Shown: in pieces, positions 48,926 through 61,164 of the stretch
Position numbering within the stretch: position 1 is the stretch's first letter
Layout of the letters: each line of letters opens with the position of its first letter
The notes under the pieces: model-generated
The model's database searches: none
The model's input: the letters and a program-made list of their open reading frames with translations, nothing else
Told to the model about the DNA's origin: nothing
Program-made: the position numbers and the translations under genes
NCBI RefSeq assembly: GCF_051020975.1
Contig: NC_135033.1
Location: 3,561,501-3,625,500, forward strand
From: Osmia lignaria lignaria
Lineage: Eukaryota > Arthropoda > Insecta > Hymenoptera > Megachilidae
Direction of reading: 5' to 3'
DNA: 64,000 nt

Positions 48926-49561
48926 TCACAAATTATTTTAAATATTCCACTTTGACATAATACACAATTAACAAACCGTTTCTTTATGTTTTTTTTTTAA
49001 ATTGAAGAATTAGAGGAGACATTAGTTAAATTCAAATATCTTACCTCATTTCTTTGTTTCAAGTCTTTTACTGAAATAAAAGAATGCATATACAAATTTA
49101 GTTGGATTCTTTAGTATATTAGATGAATTCTAAATTTAATTATAAGATTTACAATCAAGCATCATTAAATGCAAAGTATCCATAATATTTCAATTTTGTT
49201 ATTTAACCTTGCAGCAGTTAGCTATCACTGATGCAAATGTTGCAAAAATTCAAAGGCAAAGGGTTAAATTGAACTTTAAAAATAAATAAAAAATATAAAA
49301 GTCAAATGAGCATGCTGATAAAGGTGTTGAACTGCATGTAAATCATTTGTAGTTGCAACTGCAAAAGGCACAGCAAAATGTTTTGTAGATGCAACTTAGA
49401 GTATTAATGGATTAAATTCGTTGAACACCAATTTTCTTCTTATAACAAGTAGGATGGTAGAACGGAAAGTGCCTGGTGCATTTGTGCGGATCTATATCGC
49501 CGGCATAATGCAATAGACGTTGGGAGAACTATTCAATCACTGTCAAAACTTTACTTCACAT

Positions 49562-49612
49562 TCTCCTGATGACCCAGATTTATCACCTTGACACTATAAT
49601 TTATTTGGACCA
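49562..49612 (+). pseudogene. Mariner-type transposase scrap
   Basis: The + frame reads SPDDPDLSP, stop, HYNLFGP. This is recognisable as the PDLSPCDYxLFGPLK segment of mariner-family transposases, which holds the last catalytic Asp, with that residue's region damaged by a stop. Nothing flanking is alignable by eye. Confidence 0.45.
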
Positions 49613-50612
49613 TGTAACTCTTTCCATACGAGTTGCAAGGTATTTTTTCTTCTGTCCCTATTATCATAATAATTCAGTTACAAATAATTATAGTAATTAA
49701 TAATTTGATGACGAGTTTATACAATTTAAACTAAGAAAGCAGTTCACTCTAATTCATTAGTTCGATGCTGTAATATTTATTGAACGTTGTACATTCTTAT
49801 AATTTTTGGTATTAAACAGGAACAAAAATTTTTAAATGATGGTCAAATAGAAAAACTTAAAAAAAAAATAGACAATTTGGGTTATTGGTACTACAAACAA
49901 AAGTTAACCTTCCCTCGAATTTTTATTTTTATTAAAAAAGACTAAAATTATTTTTAATATATTTTATTAAACTAAACTACTTTATAAAATATATTTTATT
50001 AATAAAAACATTTTGAACATTTAAAGCAATAAATGATTGTATAATGTTGTAGTAACTTTGATAAATATTGAAGAATTTTTTGAAATATTTTTGAAATTTA
50101 AAATAGTAAAAATTTTCCTACAAATGTGGAAAAATATGTTTGCCCATGAAGAGTTAAATCAAAGATGAATCAACATATTCAATTTGGTAGTAAAAGCTAG
50201 GGAGAAAATTGCCATGAAGTTCTTTAGTAAATGCAATCGAATAAGGATATTTGCAAAGAGTCTCGTTTGTATTTGATCGACTTACGTACTTTTCGCAATT
50301 CGTAGCAAGCGAAAGAAGCCAACGTTATCGGTAATGTATTGAAAGCTTTCGTTTCGAATCGTCCTCGTTGCACAAATACCTTTTGCATGAGACGTTAGAA
50401 TGCAAGAAACGTAGAATTCTCTTTCTGAGAATGTAGCTGCTAGGAATCTTGCGAAACTAAAACAGCGAAGGCGAAACGTTGGATCTCAATAAGTAGTGAA
50501 GAGAACGAGTGAAAATATCGGTGACTATGTAATCGTAAGTGTTATTTTAGATTAGAAGTTCTATTTGGTGATACGGAGTAATAATAATGTTTATTTTTCA
50601 ACGTATGCTGAT

Positions 50613-50919
50613 TAGAGGTGTGCAAGTACTCGTAATTTACAAACCGAGCTGAATTCGCTTCGATTCAGCCGAGCGCTTGAATTTGCCGAATTAATCAAAA
50701 TCGACGAACTGGTCGTAAAACTTCGATTTACTTGAAGATGAGTTTTCAGCTCGAATATTCGAGTAGTTCGATTTTTTCGAGTAGCTCGCTTTTGTTTCAA
50801 GCAGTTCGTCGATTTCGAGTAATTCGGCAAATTCAAGCGCTTGACTCGGCTCGTCCGACCGATCATTGTGTGACTCGAAATTCGAGTACTCGAATAAATC
50901 GAGTACTCGCCCACCTCTA
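50613..50919. mobile_element. 307-bp hAT-like palindromic element with perfect 8-bp duplication
   Basis: TAGAGGTGTGCAAGTACTCG and CGAGTACTCGCCCACCTCTA form the ends. ATGCTGAT flanks both sides exactly (50605-50612, 50920-50927). The interior is rich in TCGA and holds a second inverted repeat (GCGCTTGAATTTGCCGAATT and its complement). Confidence 0.85.
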
Positions 50920-50953
50920 ATGCTGATGCTTAACACTGTTCTCACTCTCTGAC

Positions 50954-52304
50954 CCAGGGGCGCTCAGCAAGTGGTAAGCCAGGCGCGGGCGCTGGGCGCG
51001 GGCGCTGGGCACGGGTGCCCGTCTACGCCCATATTTGGACGCGTGCATGTTACGGGCTCGAAGTGCATACTATCTACCGATCACAACAAGTCTCATGATA
51101 ATAACGCAATTTGATTGTTCGCGCCCCACCTCAGTTCACACGTACTTTCGGTCGTGACATATGATTGGTCGAAGCGGTCACATCTACTAATTAGGTTCGT
51201 GTAAAACTAGGAGGTCAGTCGATGTGCAGTCCTGCGAGACTTCTTGTGATCGGTGGACTGTACAAGTTGCTTCGTGTGAGAGTAATTAAGAGTGGGGAGG
51301 TAGCTTTAGCGTTAGGTACTCCTAGCTGTAACGATTTCGACTGGGCACCTTCAGCTAGTGACTGACTTTACATGACCACAGGTTTTTTAACGAACGTTTC
51401 TATGATTTCGTGAATCAAGATTTAGTGCCTATTGTCAAACTACTGGCAAGCCGTGTCCTATACCGTGGATCACCGAAGCTTGTAGAAAAATTGTGATCGT
51501 GTAAAGTTAGCCCAATCAGTATGAAATTAATCTACTGTCCGCTCGCGACGAGATGGCATACGGGATCATTCTGGGAGAAGAAAGAGGAGATTTCCACTAT
51601 ATATGCATCAATTTATTCGTAGATATGATCATTTCGGCAAATGTCAGGACTGCATGAATCATGTGTTCCGCAGTTATACAGGGTCTACCATTTATCTCGG
51701 AACCCATGCGCGCGCAAACTCATGAATGTGGCAACAGCGCTAAAATTCGATAGATGCGCCCTCTGCAAACCATTGCTGAAAGTATACTGTCATGTAGAGA
51801 GCTGTGGGGAGCGATGTAAAAATCCCTAGAGTTAAATTGATAATCGACCGAACTCTGGTCCGAGATTCGATTCGGGATACGAGTATGCACGACGAGCAGT
51901 GGAATTTCGAGTCGGCTCGGCTCGGCAAAACTCGGGCGCGATCGGCAGAGAGACAAACATACTCGTATCCCGAATCGAATCTTGGACTAGAGTATCGCCG
52001 ATCATGCCAAATGTTGGGCTGTTGCCACATTCCTGAGTTCACGCGTGCACGGGTTCCGAGATAAATGGTAGAACCTGTATTAGAAAAGGATGACTCGTAA
52101 TATGACCCACATTCCAAGTGCGGACCATCTCTTCACGAGCGCACAGTACGTCCTCGTCCCAGGCTAGGATCTTTAAGAGTGGGGAGGGCTTCTTTCGCGT
52201 TGCTTCCCTTCCCACTGCCAATCGCCGATCGATAAATGGCAGTAGTAGACACGATACCCGCAACAAGTCAGACGCCCGTGTATGCAACGTGTTTGAGCGC
52301 CCCT
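50954..52304. mobile_element. hAT-like element (~950 bp without its insert) holding copy 4
   Basis: Left end CCAGGGGCGCTCA, right end TGAGCGCCCCT. Flanks TCTCTGAC (50946-50953) and TCTCTAAC (52305-52312), 7 of 8. AAGAGTGGGGAGG occurs in both halves. The element at 51679-52077 is nested inside. No hAT dimerisation or catalytic motif visible. Confidence 0.6.
51679..52077. mobile_element. Two-tier palindromic TA element, copy 4
   Basis: 399 bp, TA at 51677-51678 and 52078-52079. Same structure as 5101-5504, with the terminal GACCCTG changed to GAACCTG. Confidence 0.85.
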
Positions 52305-53709
52305 TCTCTAACTGCTATCTTTTGAATGATTAGAGAAGAACAACTGATTTTCAAGTGTACCGTGTTTAGAGCGACTATGTACTAAACGCCTGCACACACT
52401 GCGTATAAACTATCACACCTATACAGAGTGTTCAAACGAAGGGTTTAGGGCACACAATTGCTGAATTGGATGTGCAATATTTATTGAACGTGTGTCGAGA
52501 AAAGGAACGTTTTCAGAGCTATAAAAAATAGTGTTCTATTATGATCTTACTTATAGAGGGAGGGAAAATAATTTTGTTCGTTTGGAACTTGAAATATTTA
52601 TGTTATTTGTGATAATATGGAAAAATTTCGTACATGAAACTTATATTACATAAAGTAATGAAAATAATTTTTTTGAGTTGGTCAATTGAATTTTTTTTAG
52701 TGGAGTGATATATTATTTATATTTAGCGCAGTAACTATTATTTTGGAAATAAAGGTCTGAAAAGTAGGGACATTTTTAAGAATTTTTCTCAAACAAATAA
52801 TGCCAATAAATCAATCTATTATTTATTATGGTTGATGTATGTAGAATATTGAAAAATGGGAACAAAAATTTTGAATCAAATTCACTAATTGATTAATAAC
52901 GTTAACAGTGATCATATTATATGATTGATTTGTAATCTAGATCAAAATATTTAGAACCTAAAAATCTGTTCTACTGTGTAGAACCTCATATCTGCGTTTT
53001 TTTGTGAACTTTTTAGCAGTCCATGTTTTTTGAAATATCTACCTTTTTCTGTTACCATAATAGACATAAGTTTCTAGATATTAAACAGTTTTCTAATTTG
53101 ACTCTAGATTAATTGTACAGTATAAACATTGTCAATGTTGTAACAATGAACGTACCGTAACACATTTCAGCGAGGGGTCTACTAAAAATTTATTAAAATT
53201 TAGCTGCAGGCTTTCGTTTAAAATTTTAAATACATTCATAAGAACAATAATAAATAATGAATTGATTTGTTTGGATTGTATGTTTACCAAATATTCTCAA
53301 AGGTAGCCCTATATTTAGGCGATTACCATTAACGTAACCAGGATTTTTTCGGAGTGGAGCAGGTTCCATAGAAATTTTAAAATTTCATTTTGAAATTGTA
53401 GAAGTCTGGAATTTTGGAATTGTGGATTTTTAGAATCTTAAAGTTTTGATAAGGTCCCACTTTTGACCCACTTTGACTCCTACCTAGTTGCGTCAGTAGC
53501 GACTACAGTGCTTCCAAAGTAATAGCCATTGCTTTAAATGTAAAATAACAGGTATATTACTCCAACTGAGAAAATAGAATTGATCACTCACCACAAAGAA
53601 TATTTTCTTTAATCTATTCTATACAACTTTGATGTTTAACATTTATCCATGTTCTAACAAATAATGTAAATGTTTGAGGTGAACAAAGTTATTGATCCAC
53701 CACTTTCTG

Positions 53710-54080
53710 ATTAGGATAATTACAATAATAAGTAATATTATTATTTATACTATACTAAGTAATAACTATACTGTTTATTGCTAGTATTAATTAATAGTAA
53801 TATTATTTTAAACTTTAAACTATACTGTTACTTAATACTAGGCTTACTTAATGGTAATACTATTTTAAATATTACTATCAGATAGTACTAATATTAAGTA
53901 ATACATATTTTTAGTTAGAATATACTACTTTTAAGTAATATTAGCGTTAAATAACATCTAATATCATTAACTAATAATATTACTATAGAATAGTATTAAT
54001 AGTAATGTTACCAATTAAAACAGTATTAGTAAACTATCTAATACTATTCTAATAAAAATAATCTGATATTATTAAACAAA
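53710..54080. repeat. Degenerate AGTAATATTA low-complexity block
   Basis: AGTAATATTA, TAGTATTA and close variants follow each other with variable spacing for about 370 bases, almost devoid of G and C. Confidence 0.7.
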
Positions 54081-54582
54081 TATCCTTGAACACTCTGACT
54101 GTCATTTCACCTCTATTTGACAGTATTACCTATTAAACTATTAATAGTTTTACCAAAAATTTGAAAACATAGATAATAAATAAGCCTATATAAGTATCAT
54201 AAAAATATTAGATTAGGTGGTGCTTAAAATGTTGAATTTGAATATAGAACATTTTAAGCATCATTTATTATAAGATAAAATTTGTTTAAAAATAAAAGAA
54301 AAAATAAAAGTTCACAGACGACTTTGGAAGGTTTTATTTATCGACACACATTTATTAAACATTATTATCTAACTGATACACCATGAACCCTTTTCCTGAC
54401 ACTCTGTATGCTCTCAAACACACACGTGCAAACTATACATCACAATATGTACACTAAACATGGGTGTATTAACGATTAAAGAATGCGTAGTGGCATAATA
54501 AAATTTTACCTTTAGTTTCATTCTTACCTCTGTCTAACTTGACAACTCTCTCGATGTTTCTGTCTCTGTCTGTTTGTTTATA

Positions 54583-54613
<31 letters not shown>

Positions 54614-54614
54614 G
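54583..54614. repeat. (TCTG)8 microsatellite
   Basis: Eight perfect TCTG units with imperfect units on both sides. Confidence 0.95.
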
Positions 54615-55504
54615 CCTCTCATCCATCTGATGCTCTGATTACTTCAACTGAATCTATTCGAATTCTCGCTCACTTCTTACTTTTTCAAGCAAGAATCACT
54701 CACTGTCTACTACTACTGTCTTTTCATAGAATTAGAGAACTAATTAAGTGAATTGGAAAGAAGAGATCGTTGATTGTCTATCGCGCGAACAGATTGTCAT
54801 TTCACTGGGTTTAGCGAATGGAACGAAATTAGGATTGATATGTCTGCTTGCAAACGATTATCATAGTTACACGTTTTTTTGATAGCGAAAAGTGTGCAAC
54901 GAGATATTTCAAAGAGACATGGCCCCTTTGACTACGAATCCTATGAAATGCATGGGTATGGTTTGACAACGATTCGGCCACTCAAGCGAACGTGAACCAT
55001 TTTTATGTTTTTTCTTATTTATTTTAATGTGTCAATTACGGATTGCACGATGCACCGAGCGAAGGAACCCAGTGTGGAATGCGTTTTACTAAAATGCAAA
55101 TGAAACTGATTTTTGACTAGAATCTCTATTAGTTAATCTTCTTGTCTAATGAACATACGTGATCTAACATTCTCTTTTTCTTTCTATGAAAAATTATTTT
55201 CATGAAGCTGGTGAATTGATTTGGACCAATTTATCTTGGTTACATTAAGCGAGCTTTGAAATTCTTGAGACCTACAAAGACACCTATAAATTGTCTCGAA
55301 AGCTCCTTAGAACAGTGGTACAATAGTGCATTGGACGTGTTTAATTGTGTGTATACGAGAAGATATTTAAATGTCGTTTATAAAAGAATTGTAGTAGTTT
55401 GCATTCTGAATTGCTAACAAATGGAGTGTACACATTGTGCTCACATTTCAAAAATAAATTGTAATTACAGTATGTAAGTATATGGTTGCAAATAAAAAAA
55501 GTTG

Positions 55505-56035
55505 TGGTATGTACAATACCGAGCATGGTAGGCTCCCTGTAGAAAATAACAGGAAGAGGAAATTCTCAAAATCCTAATTTTGAAAATATTTATTATTATT
55601 GTATAAAGATTAATTTAGAAAAATTAATATAATTACTAATTTGAGATGTTATAAAATTTACTATATAAATCAAAAATATTGGTAATAAAAGCCACTTTTC
55701 CTAAAGGACCTTACAGAAAAAGGTACCCAGCCCTTCCCAGAACTCCCGCCTCTCCCCATGCATAGCCGTAGGGAGAATGGCAATGTGAGGAAGATAGTCT
55801 GTGGCTCCCTCCCGCTTGCGTAAGAACATTTACGCAGAAGAATTTTTTACATTTATATTATTATTAATATTTCTTAATTATATACTAGATTTTATAATAT
55901 TTAATAATTAGAAGTTACATTATTTTGTTTCTAAATCACTTTTAATATTAATATCGTCAAAATTAAGATTTTGAGGGCTCCTACTATTCCTCTAACGCCA
56001 TTATTTCTCCTAGGGAAGCCTGATTTGCTTGATAC
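55505..56035. mobile_element. Dispersed TIR family, copy 5
   Basis: CGAGCATGGTAGGCTCCCTG at the left, as in copy 4. GAACATTTACGCAGAAGAAT resembles AAACGTTTACGCAGGGAAGT of copy 3. The core TTTGTTTCTAAATCACTTTT lies at 55925 and the closing TTTCTCCTAGGGAAGCCTGA near 56004. Confidence 0.55.
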
Positions 56036-56213
56036 TGTTCATAAGACAAATAGTCAGTTTAGACGATGATTAATCTCAAAGGGGATTCAACTAATCATAA
56101 ATATGAACATGAACCAATGCAGACATTTGTAGCTTTCGTGAATAGTATCTTCACATACAATATTCTACTAATTCTTCACCTTCGCAAGACTCGTATATTA
56201 CTTTGATTATGGT

Positions 56214-56602
56214 GAGTGGCGGCTCGTGGTTAAAATTAGTGAGGGTATTGCTTTAGATAATTTTTAGCCTTTGTTTTAAAAAACCGGCATTGCGGGAGCG
56301 ACAGTGCTCTCTCTCTCTCCCGCGCAGCCTCGCGCGCAGCTTCCTATGTGCGCATGCGTACACAGTCTAACACCACGCCGAGCCGCTGGAACTGTGAAGT
56401 GCGCAGTTCCATACAAAGATTTTTGTATCTTTTTCATAAACTGGGGGATGACTACTGACATTAAGCTTAAGGATTATATATTGTACAAGTACAAAGAAAG
56501 AATTAAAGAAAAATGAACTCATTATATTAAATGCTATCGATAATATCAAGTGGAAATAAGGGGTGCTGCAGTTCCACAGTGCCTATACGCGAGCCGCCAC
56601 TG
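56214..56602. mobile_element. 389-bp hAT-like MITE (CAGTGGCGGCTCG family)
   Basis: GAGTGGCGGCTCGTGG (first base changed from C) and GCGAGCCGCCACTG form the ends. Flanks ATTATGGT and GTTATGGT, 7 of 8. No coding frame. Confidence 0.75.
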
Positions 56603-57728
56603 GTTATGGTATTATTTTTTAATATGATTCAACGTGTGTGTTTTGTTTGTTAATAATGTAGAATGCAAGCGTTTAAATATTTTTGTAAAAATTTGCATGA
56701 CAAAATCTTTGAGATTGCTTATTAAAATTAAAAAAAGAAAGGAAAAATATGGAAAATAGATTGAATGATTGTTATGGTTAACTTATTGGTACAAAAATAT
56801 GACACCAAGAATACTAAAACAGTCCAATTTTTAATTATTAGATTCGTACACCAACTTATCCTTATTTTTTATTTTTATATTGAAATCAGGTGAAAATTAG
56901 AACACTGAATTTCAGTAAATAATTAAATTAGAATATTATTGCATTCTATATATGTAAGTATATATACTTTATGTCTAATATATTAGATATTAATTTTTAC
57001 TTACTATATTTTTTTTGTTTTTCTTTACTTTGAGTAGTATGTACAAAGAAACTTAAAATTACACTAAAATTATATTAAATATCACTTTTAATATACATTT
57101 TTTATAGCTCAAGAAAAAAGAATACTGAGAGCTTTGAGAATATCGGAAACTATACTTATAAACAAATTTGTTTTTCCTTTGAAATTATAAATTGAAATAA
57201 AACTTTTAGATGTTTCCTTCTGTACATACAAAAAAAAGCAATAAATTATATTTTCACATAAACAATTAAATCATTTAAATAAAAATTCACTATATTGTTT
57301 TAAAATACACATTTCACCAGCTTGTATTTTTACCACAAAAAAAGAACAGCTCGATGAAAAACTGTTAATAAAAATGGAAGGTAGGTTTGCAATACCTCTT
57401 GGGATATCAATATTGGATCTATCAAATACATATTATCAAATTCAATTCCAACAATTTTGAATTGCATTAAATAGCGTTGTATCAGATCATGTTATAAGTA
57501 ATCAAAATAATAAAATGATGTACCTATAATAATTGATTTTGCATAGAGTTCTTTTTATGCCGTTGTACAGTTAAAGAATTGATTTAAAATATCAAACCGA
57601 TTCCGTACAATTATAGCTAATCAGTATTTGTAACACGTTCACTGTTCAGCACGCGATATCGCGGGCCTGATGCCTTGCTTACATATGTTATACGCTTACA
57701 CGTATACATACATGTACGCCATTTATAA

Positions 57729-57934
57729 CCCTTGGACGGTGGACCACAGAAAGATCCTCAATTTTAATTTATTTTTGTATTTCATATTAATTTCTTTTTC
57801 TAAACTGTTCGTTTCAAAATTATTCTTCTAATATATGAAAGTCTTTCGTTTAAAAATTATACATTTAACTTTAGGTTAATATCCTTGTTTGATAAGATTG
57901 GATAACGATTGATCCCAGTTCCGCTGTTGAAGGG
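57729..57934. mobile_element. 206-bp TTAA-family piggyBac-like MITE
   Basis: CCCTTGGACGGTGGACCA at the left and TCCGCTGTTGAAGGG at the right, followed by TTAA (57935-57938). The left flank has mutated to ATAA. Confidence 0.65.
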
Positions 57935-58186
57935 TTAATTTCTTAATATTTCCGCATAATTTCGTTGCATATTTCCTACTTTTCATAAATTTTGTATCCA
58001 CTATCAGAACTCACATGCAAGAAAACATGCAGAGAAACAAAGTCAAAACACTATTTATTGCCTAAATATTGCACTAATTCTAATTCCACAATATTACTAT
58101 TATTGCAAGTAATTGTACCATCTGTTGATTTTTTCAGAAAGAAAAAAAAGTATACATATACCTAACACATACATATTTGAGCACTA

Positions 58187-58375
58187 CAGTAGACTCTCGT
58201 TACATTGTCGCGGACGGGACCATAGGGGCGGAAAATTTTCAAACTTTTAGTTGGAGTGGTAAAGAGGGATTAAATTGTTCATAGGCTATGATGGTGAAAG
58301 AGTAGCATTATAAAATGCTTGAAAATCTGTGTGAAAGTCAGCTCGTTCACGTGGCAATATAACGAGAGTCCACTG
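58187..58375. mobile_element. 189-bp pogo/Tigger-like MITE
   Basis: CAGTAGACTCTCGTTACATT and ATATAACGAGAGTCCACTG, with TA on both sides. The CAGTNGACTCTCGTTA terminus is typical of pogo/Tigger. An isolated half (ATAACGAGAGTCTAGTATA) occurs near 38446. Confidence 0.8.
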
Positions 58376-58494
58376 TACAAATAAAATGTCTGCATAATTG
58401 TGAAAACTACATATTTTATTTTCAAACTTATAGACAAGATTTGAAATAAAATAAACTATTTACTATTTGCTAGAAATTTGAAAAGAGGCACTTA

Positions 58495-58923
58495 CAAAGG
58501 ACATTACCCAATCGACACACGCCGATTTTGATGCCCTTTGAGTATGATATAAAACTCAAAAAAATATTTGACACGTATTTTTTTTATCGGCAATCGTCCA
58601 TGCTGAAGGGGTGAAAATAGCCCTCAAAGTTGGGGTTGCAAAACATATTTTCTTGAATATCTCAGGAACTATTAGGTGTACGCGAAAAATTCAAGATGGA
58701 ATTTGTGTGTTTTTGAACAGCAAATTTTTCTATGTAGCCACCTTTTTGATACATTTATTTGTTTAAAAAATATATTGAAAAATAATCTATTTTTGTCATT
58801 TTTTCACCCCTTCAGCATGGACGATTGAGGATAAAAAAAATACGTGTCAAATATTTTTTTGAGTTCTATGTCATACTCAAAGGGCATCAAAATCGGCGTG
58901 TGTCGATTGGGTAATGTCCCTTG
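58495..58923. mobile_element. 429-bp palindromic element, TTA duplication, PIF/Harbinger-like
   Basis: CAAAGGACATTACCCAATCG and its complement at the right end, TTA on both sides. Arms of about 120 bases include ACACGCCGATTTTGATGCCC. Layout and CCGATTTTGATG wording parallel the 2457-3013 family, so the two are probably related. Confidence 0.7.
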
Positions 58924-60270
58924 TTAGAACCAAAGGGATGCAAGTGACATTTTTTGTAAATTTTTGGTAAAAAATAGAAAAGATTATCGCATATCGCATG
59001 TCGACATTATATAATATCGCAAATAAATAAACAGATGTCACTTGTATCCATTTGGTTCTAAATGCTTCAAATAATATATGACCTAGCATTGCGTATACAT
59101 GATCTGATATTACGCAAAACACGAGGATTCCAAGTTGAATCCTCGATTGCAACATGAACAACGATAAACTGGAAATTCGGCCAGCACACAATCGCTATTT
59201 ACCAGAATGGTGAATATTGAGCATTTGCGACAACTCTCTGGAGATAGTACATGTATTATATGCGTCTTTGTGCTCGAGAACACTGCAGAATTTGAAATTT
59301 CTTTGATCATACATTATTTCTTTCTTCCAACCGAAATTTACCACGTTTAAAGACAAATTTTTTTCGTTGTGAACTCTAATTTACGTTCGTAAATACAATT
59401 TTTTAAAACCATTAAAGTGGAAATTAAATATGCGGCTCGCGATGTTGAATCTCAGTTATAAACAATTTTGAATTTCATTTTTATTTTACTCTACTGTTGC
59501 TTTTTTTTTACGTCATTAGAATGCACGTGATTATTTGAAAATGGAACGGTGCAAATGGTTTAAATTTTTTAATGGGTGAAGCAAGTAATTTTGTTCAATT
59601 TTCATTGAAAACTGATAGGCTCATTGGAAAGTTCTATCTGTTCTTAATAATAACAATATAATTTCTTTTATTCTTCTATATTCTTCTTTTATTTCCTATT
59701 TACCAAATAGATTTTCCTTTTTCTATTCCTCCAAACATTGTTTCTCTTTCAATTCCAGAATTTAATTTAAATTGATGTTATAAAATGTTTTCTATTTAAA
59801 CAAACTTTGAATCAATTTAAATGAACCATACTTTTAAATTTAAATGAATTTAAATGAACCATACAGATATTTCTTGATTTTCAACTTAATGGTCTATCCT
59901 CCCACCAAGTTATGAACTCGGTGGCTAAAAAAATATTTTCTTAACTACTACTCTGTAGTAGTTGTGAAACCAGAAAAAGGATTGGAAACTTGGTTTCCAA
60001 TTCCTGTTAGAAAACAAATAGAACTTTCCAACAAACCTAACAGGGACAATCCCCGAATCGATCAGCGCCAGGAGACGCGAACTTTCTCCAAGTAATGTTA
60101 GCGTTATCCAAAAAGTAACGAGTCCGTTTCTCGTTAAACAACCGTAAACACGTCCTTTGTAATCTCTTCGAGCCAGAATCGAGGGCAACTTCTCTGACCT
60201 CGTAAGGACATCGATTCACCACCGTCCATTCCGTCCTTCACTGGCGATCTATTCTTCTTTCTGTTCGCAG

Positions 60271-61164
60271 AACGAAGAGCAACCAGCGTTGGATGAAGCT
60301 GCGCACTACGGTGCAGCTATCGTCCGCGATCTCGACGATTCAGAAGAAGCCACCCCTGAAACGCGAAGACTCGTTTCTAAAACGATTCTCCACCAGGCAG
60401 ATCCCGGAGAGCCAGGAGACGTTGGACACTGGCGAGGGCGAAGGTGACGCGGCTGACGATAAGGACTCGAATGGTCGTCGTCGTAGACGATCGAGGAGAC
60501 CTCAGAAACCACCGAAGACCGTGGTGAATCCGGACGAGAATTTCTATTATTACTGGCTGATGCTTCTGTCCGCTTGCGTGCTATACAATCTGTGGACGCT
60601 GATCGTGCGACAGAGCCTGCCGGAACTACAGGCGCTGGCGCCGGCCGGTTGGCTCGCGTGCGACGGCTTCACGGACCTGGTGTTCTTCCTCGACGTGGCT
60701 GTGCAATTCCGTACCGGATACCTCGAGCAAGGTTTGATGGTCTACGACAGCAAGAAGCTGGCCGGCCATTACCTCAAGTCCAAGTCGTTCATTCTGGACT
60801 TGCTCGCGTTGTTGCCGCTCGATCTGCTTCAAGTCAACCTGGGCAGCAATCCCATGCTACGGTTCCCCAGGTTCTTGAAGATCTACCGTGTGTACAATTA
60901 CTATTACATGGTCGAGTCGCGAACTGTTTATCCGAACCTGTGGCGCGTGCTGAACTTGATACACATACTGTTGATACTGGCCCATTGGTTCGGTTGCTTT
61001 TACTACTTGCTCAGCGAAGCGGAAGGATTCCAAGGAGACTGGGTCTACCCGTACCGACCGGGCGAGTACGCCACACTCACCAGGAAGTACCTCGGCTCGC
61101 TGTACTGGTCTACCCTAACCCTCACCACCATCGGCGATCTACCCACGCCGGAAACCAACGCCGA
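60271..61164 (+). CDS. Cngl: CNG channel exon C: transmembrane core S1-S5 and pore loop
   Basis: Main diagnostic exon. CTGTTCGCAG ends at 60270 and a perfect GTGAGT donor starts at 61165. The first base completes an Arg codon; TKSNQRW leads into a Met at 60293, which is internal rather than a start. Counting from that Met: a basic run near 62-69 (RRRRRSRR), S1 about 84-107, S2 120-142, S3 163-181, S4 187-207 with spaced basic residues (LRFPRFLKIYRVYNYYY), S5 216-241, and pore helix and filter 266-284 with TLTTIGDLP. The S4 and TTIG filter are typical of CNG channels rather than K+ channels, which have GYG. CNG channels pass Na+ and Ca2+ when cGMP or cAMP binds the C-terminal domain, here encoded downstream. 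The Asp in GDLP, where alpha subunits usually have Glu (GETP), suggests the CNG-like subtype; that step is from memory. The exon ends in a split codon (GA). Confidence 0.95.

Larger units (their letters stand above)
33151..60270 (+). other. Second complete intron, ~27 kb
   Basis: Runs from GTACCC at 33151 to CTGTTCGCAG at 60270. It opens with a ~175-bp tandem array. It carries nested elements at 36897-38297, 46733-47216, 48300-48925 and 50613-52312, and many single elements. AT-rich stretches where I see nothing definite are 34570-35800, 36130-36890, 38300-44980, 47800-48290, 48930-49550, 49620-50600, 52320-53700, 54080-54530, 56620-57720 and 58930-59900. 47400-47760, 54780-55080 and 59980-60270 have more balanced composition without recognised repeats; they could hold conserved non-coding sequence. 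No second gene is evident. Confidence 0.75.

Noticed and set aside
49204..49267. Very short TTAACC...GGGTTAA unit
   Set aside because: Similarity of ends is limited to about 12 bases and there is no relative in the window.
52424..54405. Possible 2-kb TA element with CAGAGTGT ends
   Set aside because: Ends match for only about eight bases plus a loose GGGTT. CAGAGTGT/ACACTCTG occurs several times nearby, so the pairing is not reliable.
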